Assembly: GCA_029560455.1 (NCBI GenBank)
Contig: JAKQKW010000011.1
Location: 1 to 15,638, forward strand
From: Candidatus Rifleibacteriota bacterium
GTDB lineage: Bacteria > Riflebacteria > Ozemobacteria > Ozemobacterales > Ozemobacteraceae
Direction: 5' to 3'
DNA length: 15,638 nucleotides
The notes under the pieces were generated by a model. That model worked only from the letters and a program-made list of their open reading frames with translations, made no database searches and had not been told where the DNA came from. Position numbers and translations under genes: made by a program. Shown piece after piece: positions 15,143-15,638 of the stretch. Position 1 is the stretch's first letter. Every line of letters starts with the position of its first letter.

Positions 15143-15638
15143 TCACAGGGACATGATTTCAATCTTCCAGAGCTTTTCGTTTATCTGGCTGACAGATGAT
15201 TTAACCGGCAGAAATTTTTCGATTACCTGCAGATTGGTGGTTGTGTGCAGCGAAGGCTCGGTCGTCGTGAAACTGCCACCGCCGGCAAGCGCCATCGGAA
15301 TCAGAATCTGGTCGGCGAGATGCTCGTCAACTGCAGCTTCTGAGGCAAAGAAAAGATTGGCGGCAGTATATGCCAGAGCTGCAACCTTGCGGCGCGACAC
15401 GCCAAGCTCGCCAAAGCCGGTGAACATCGCCGAACCATGCTCAAAGTCTAGTCTGATCATAGCGACATTGCCAGGGCCAGGCGATTCAACCTCGATCGCC
15501 TTCTTCTCAGTTACCGGAAACCGTGCCGCTTTTACCATTGCCTTGCTTTCGTCGTCGGCGATTTCCCAGGGGATCTTTGAGACCACCGCCAGAACCGAAG
15601 CCGTCTGCAGACTGCCGTTGCGGCTGAGATGCAGCTGC
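15143..15638 (-). CDS. rtcA: RNA 3'-terminal phosphate cyclase RtcA, C-terminal part (cut by window edge)
   Basis: About 164 residues of the C-terminal half of RtcA, an enzyme of about 340 residues that turns RNA 3'-phosphates into 2',3'-cyclic phosphates through an enzyme-AMP intermediate. The frame is open to the right edge, so the gene starts outside the window; a GTG at 15586 is internal, not the start. Visible family features are FTGFGELGVSRRKVA, AAVDEHLADQILIPMALAGG and SLHTTTNLQVIEKFLPV. The His of SLHTTTN aligns with the adenylated catalytic His (His309) of E. coli RtcA. The TGA at 15143-15145 precedes rtcB by 16 bases. The order rtcA then rtcB is the reverse of the E. coli rtcBA operon. 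Whether an rtcR-type regulator lies upstream cannot be seen. Confidence 0.93.
   Translation of the reverse strand, partial: QLHLSRNGSLQTASVLAVVSKIPWEIADDESKAMVKAARFPVTEKKAIEVESPGPGNVAMIRLDFEHGSAMFTGFGELGVSRRKVAALAYTAANLFFASEAAVDEHLADQILIPMALAGGGSFTTTEPSLHTTTNLQVIEKFLPVKSSVSQINEKLWKIEIMSL

Noticed and set aside
15127..15162. Upstream start for rtcB
   Set aside because: It would overlap the end of rtcA, while a perfect AGGAGG precedes the ATG at 15126, where family homology begins.

Overview
The window (about 15.6 kb, GC near 50-55% by eye except for an AT-richer insertion sequence) comes from a bacterium with Gram-negative style secreted proteins (a signal peptide and a FecR-type domain). It carries HrpB and RtcA/RtcB. 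Several short repeats of the kind scattered through genomes of uncultivated environmental bacteria are present. I cannot place the phylum with confidence. A deep-branching environmental lineage fits better than a well-studied model group, but that is an impression, not a result.

Layout. Bases 1-172 hold the end of an unrecognised gene running into an IS1634-family (DDE) insertion sequence of about 1.97 kb (173-2144) with an intact transposase on the minus strand. To its right is the 3' third or less of aspS (aspartyl-tRNA synthetase), cut off exactly at the IS end. The left flank is not aspS and no target-site duplication is visible, so the IS marks a rearrangement, a deletion or an assembly join. 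An intergenic region with the aspS terminator and two families of short tandem repeats follows. Then comes a plus-strand run: a Uma2-family nuclease-like gene with its own good promoter, an 8-plus-helix membrane protein fused to a spermidine-synthase-like domain, and the helicase gene hrpB, which overlaps the preceding gene by 41 bases.

The right half is on the minus strand and converges on hrpB. Read in the direction of transcription it is rtcA (RNA 3'-phosphate cyclase, cut by the window edge), rtcB (RNA ligase, 410 aa, 16-base gap), then a 197-base spacer with a long hairpin and phased direct repeats, then a very large (1735 aa) predicted secreted protein. That protein combines a nucleotidyltransferase-like N-terminal domain, a hydrophobic middle, a FecR-like domain, two beta-sandwich regions and a C-terminal beta-propeller.

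How they fit together. rtcA-rtcB form an RNA-repair operon. The membrane synthase and hrpB are translationally coupled by overlap, though no common pathway is evident. The large secreted protein is the least explained gene and the best candidate for something undescribed. Its nearness to rtcAB may be chance, since its product is predicted to leave the cytoplasm.
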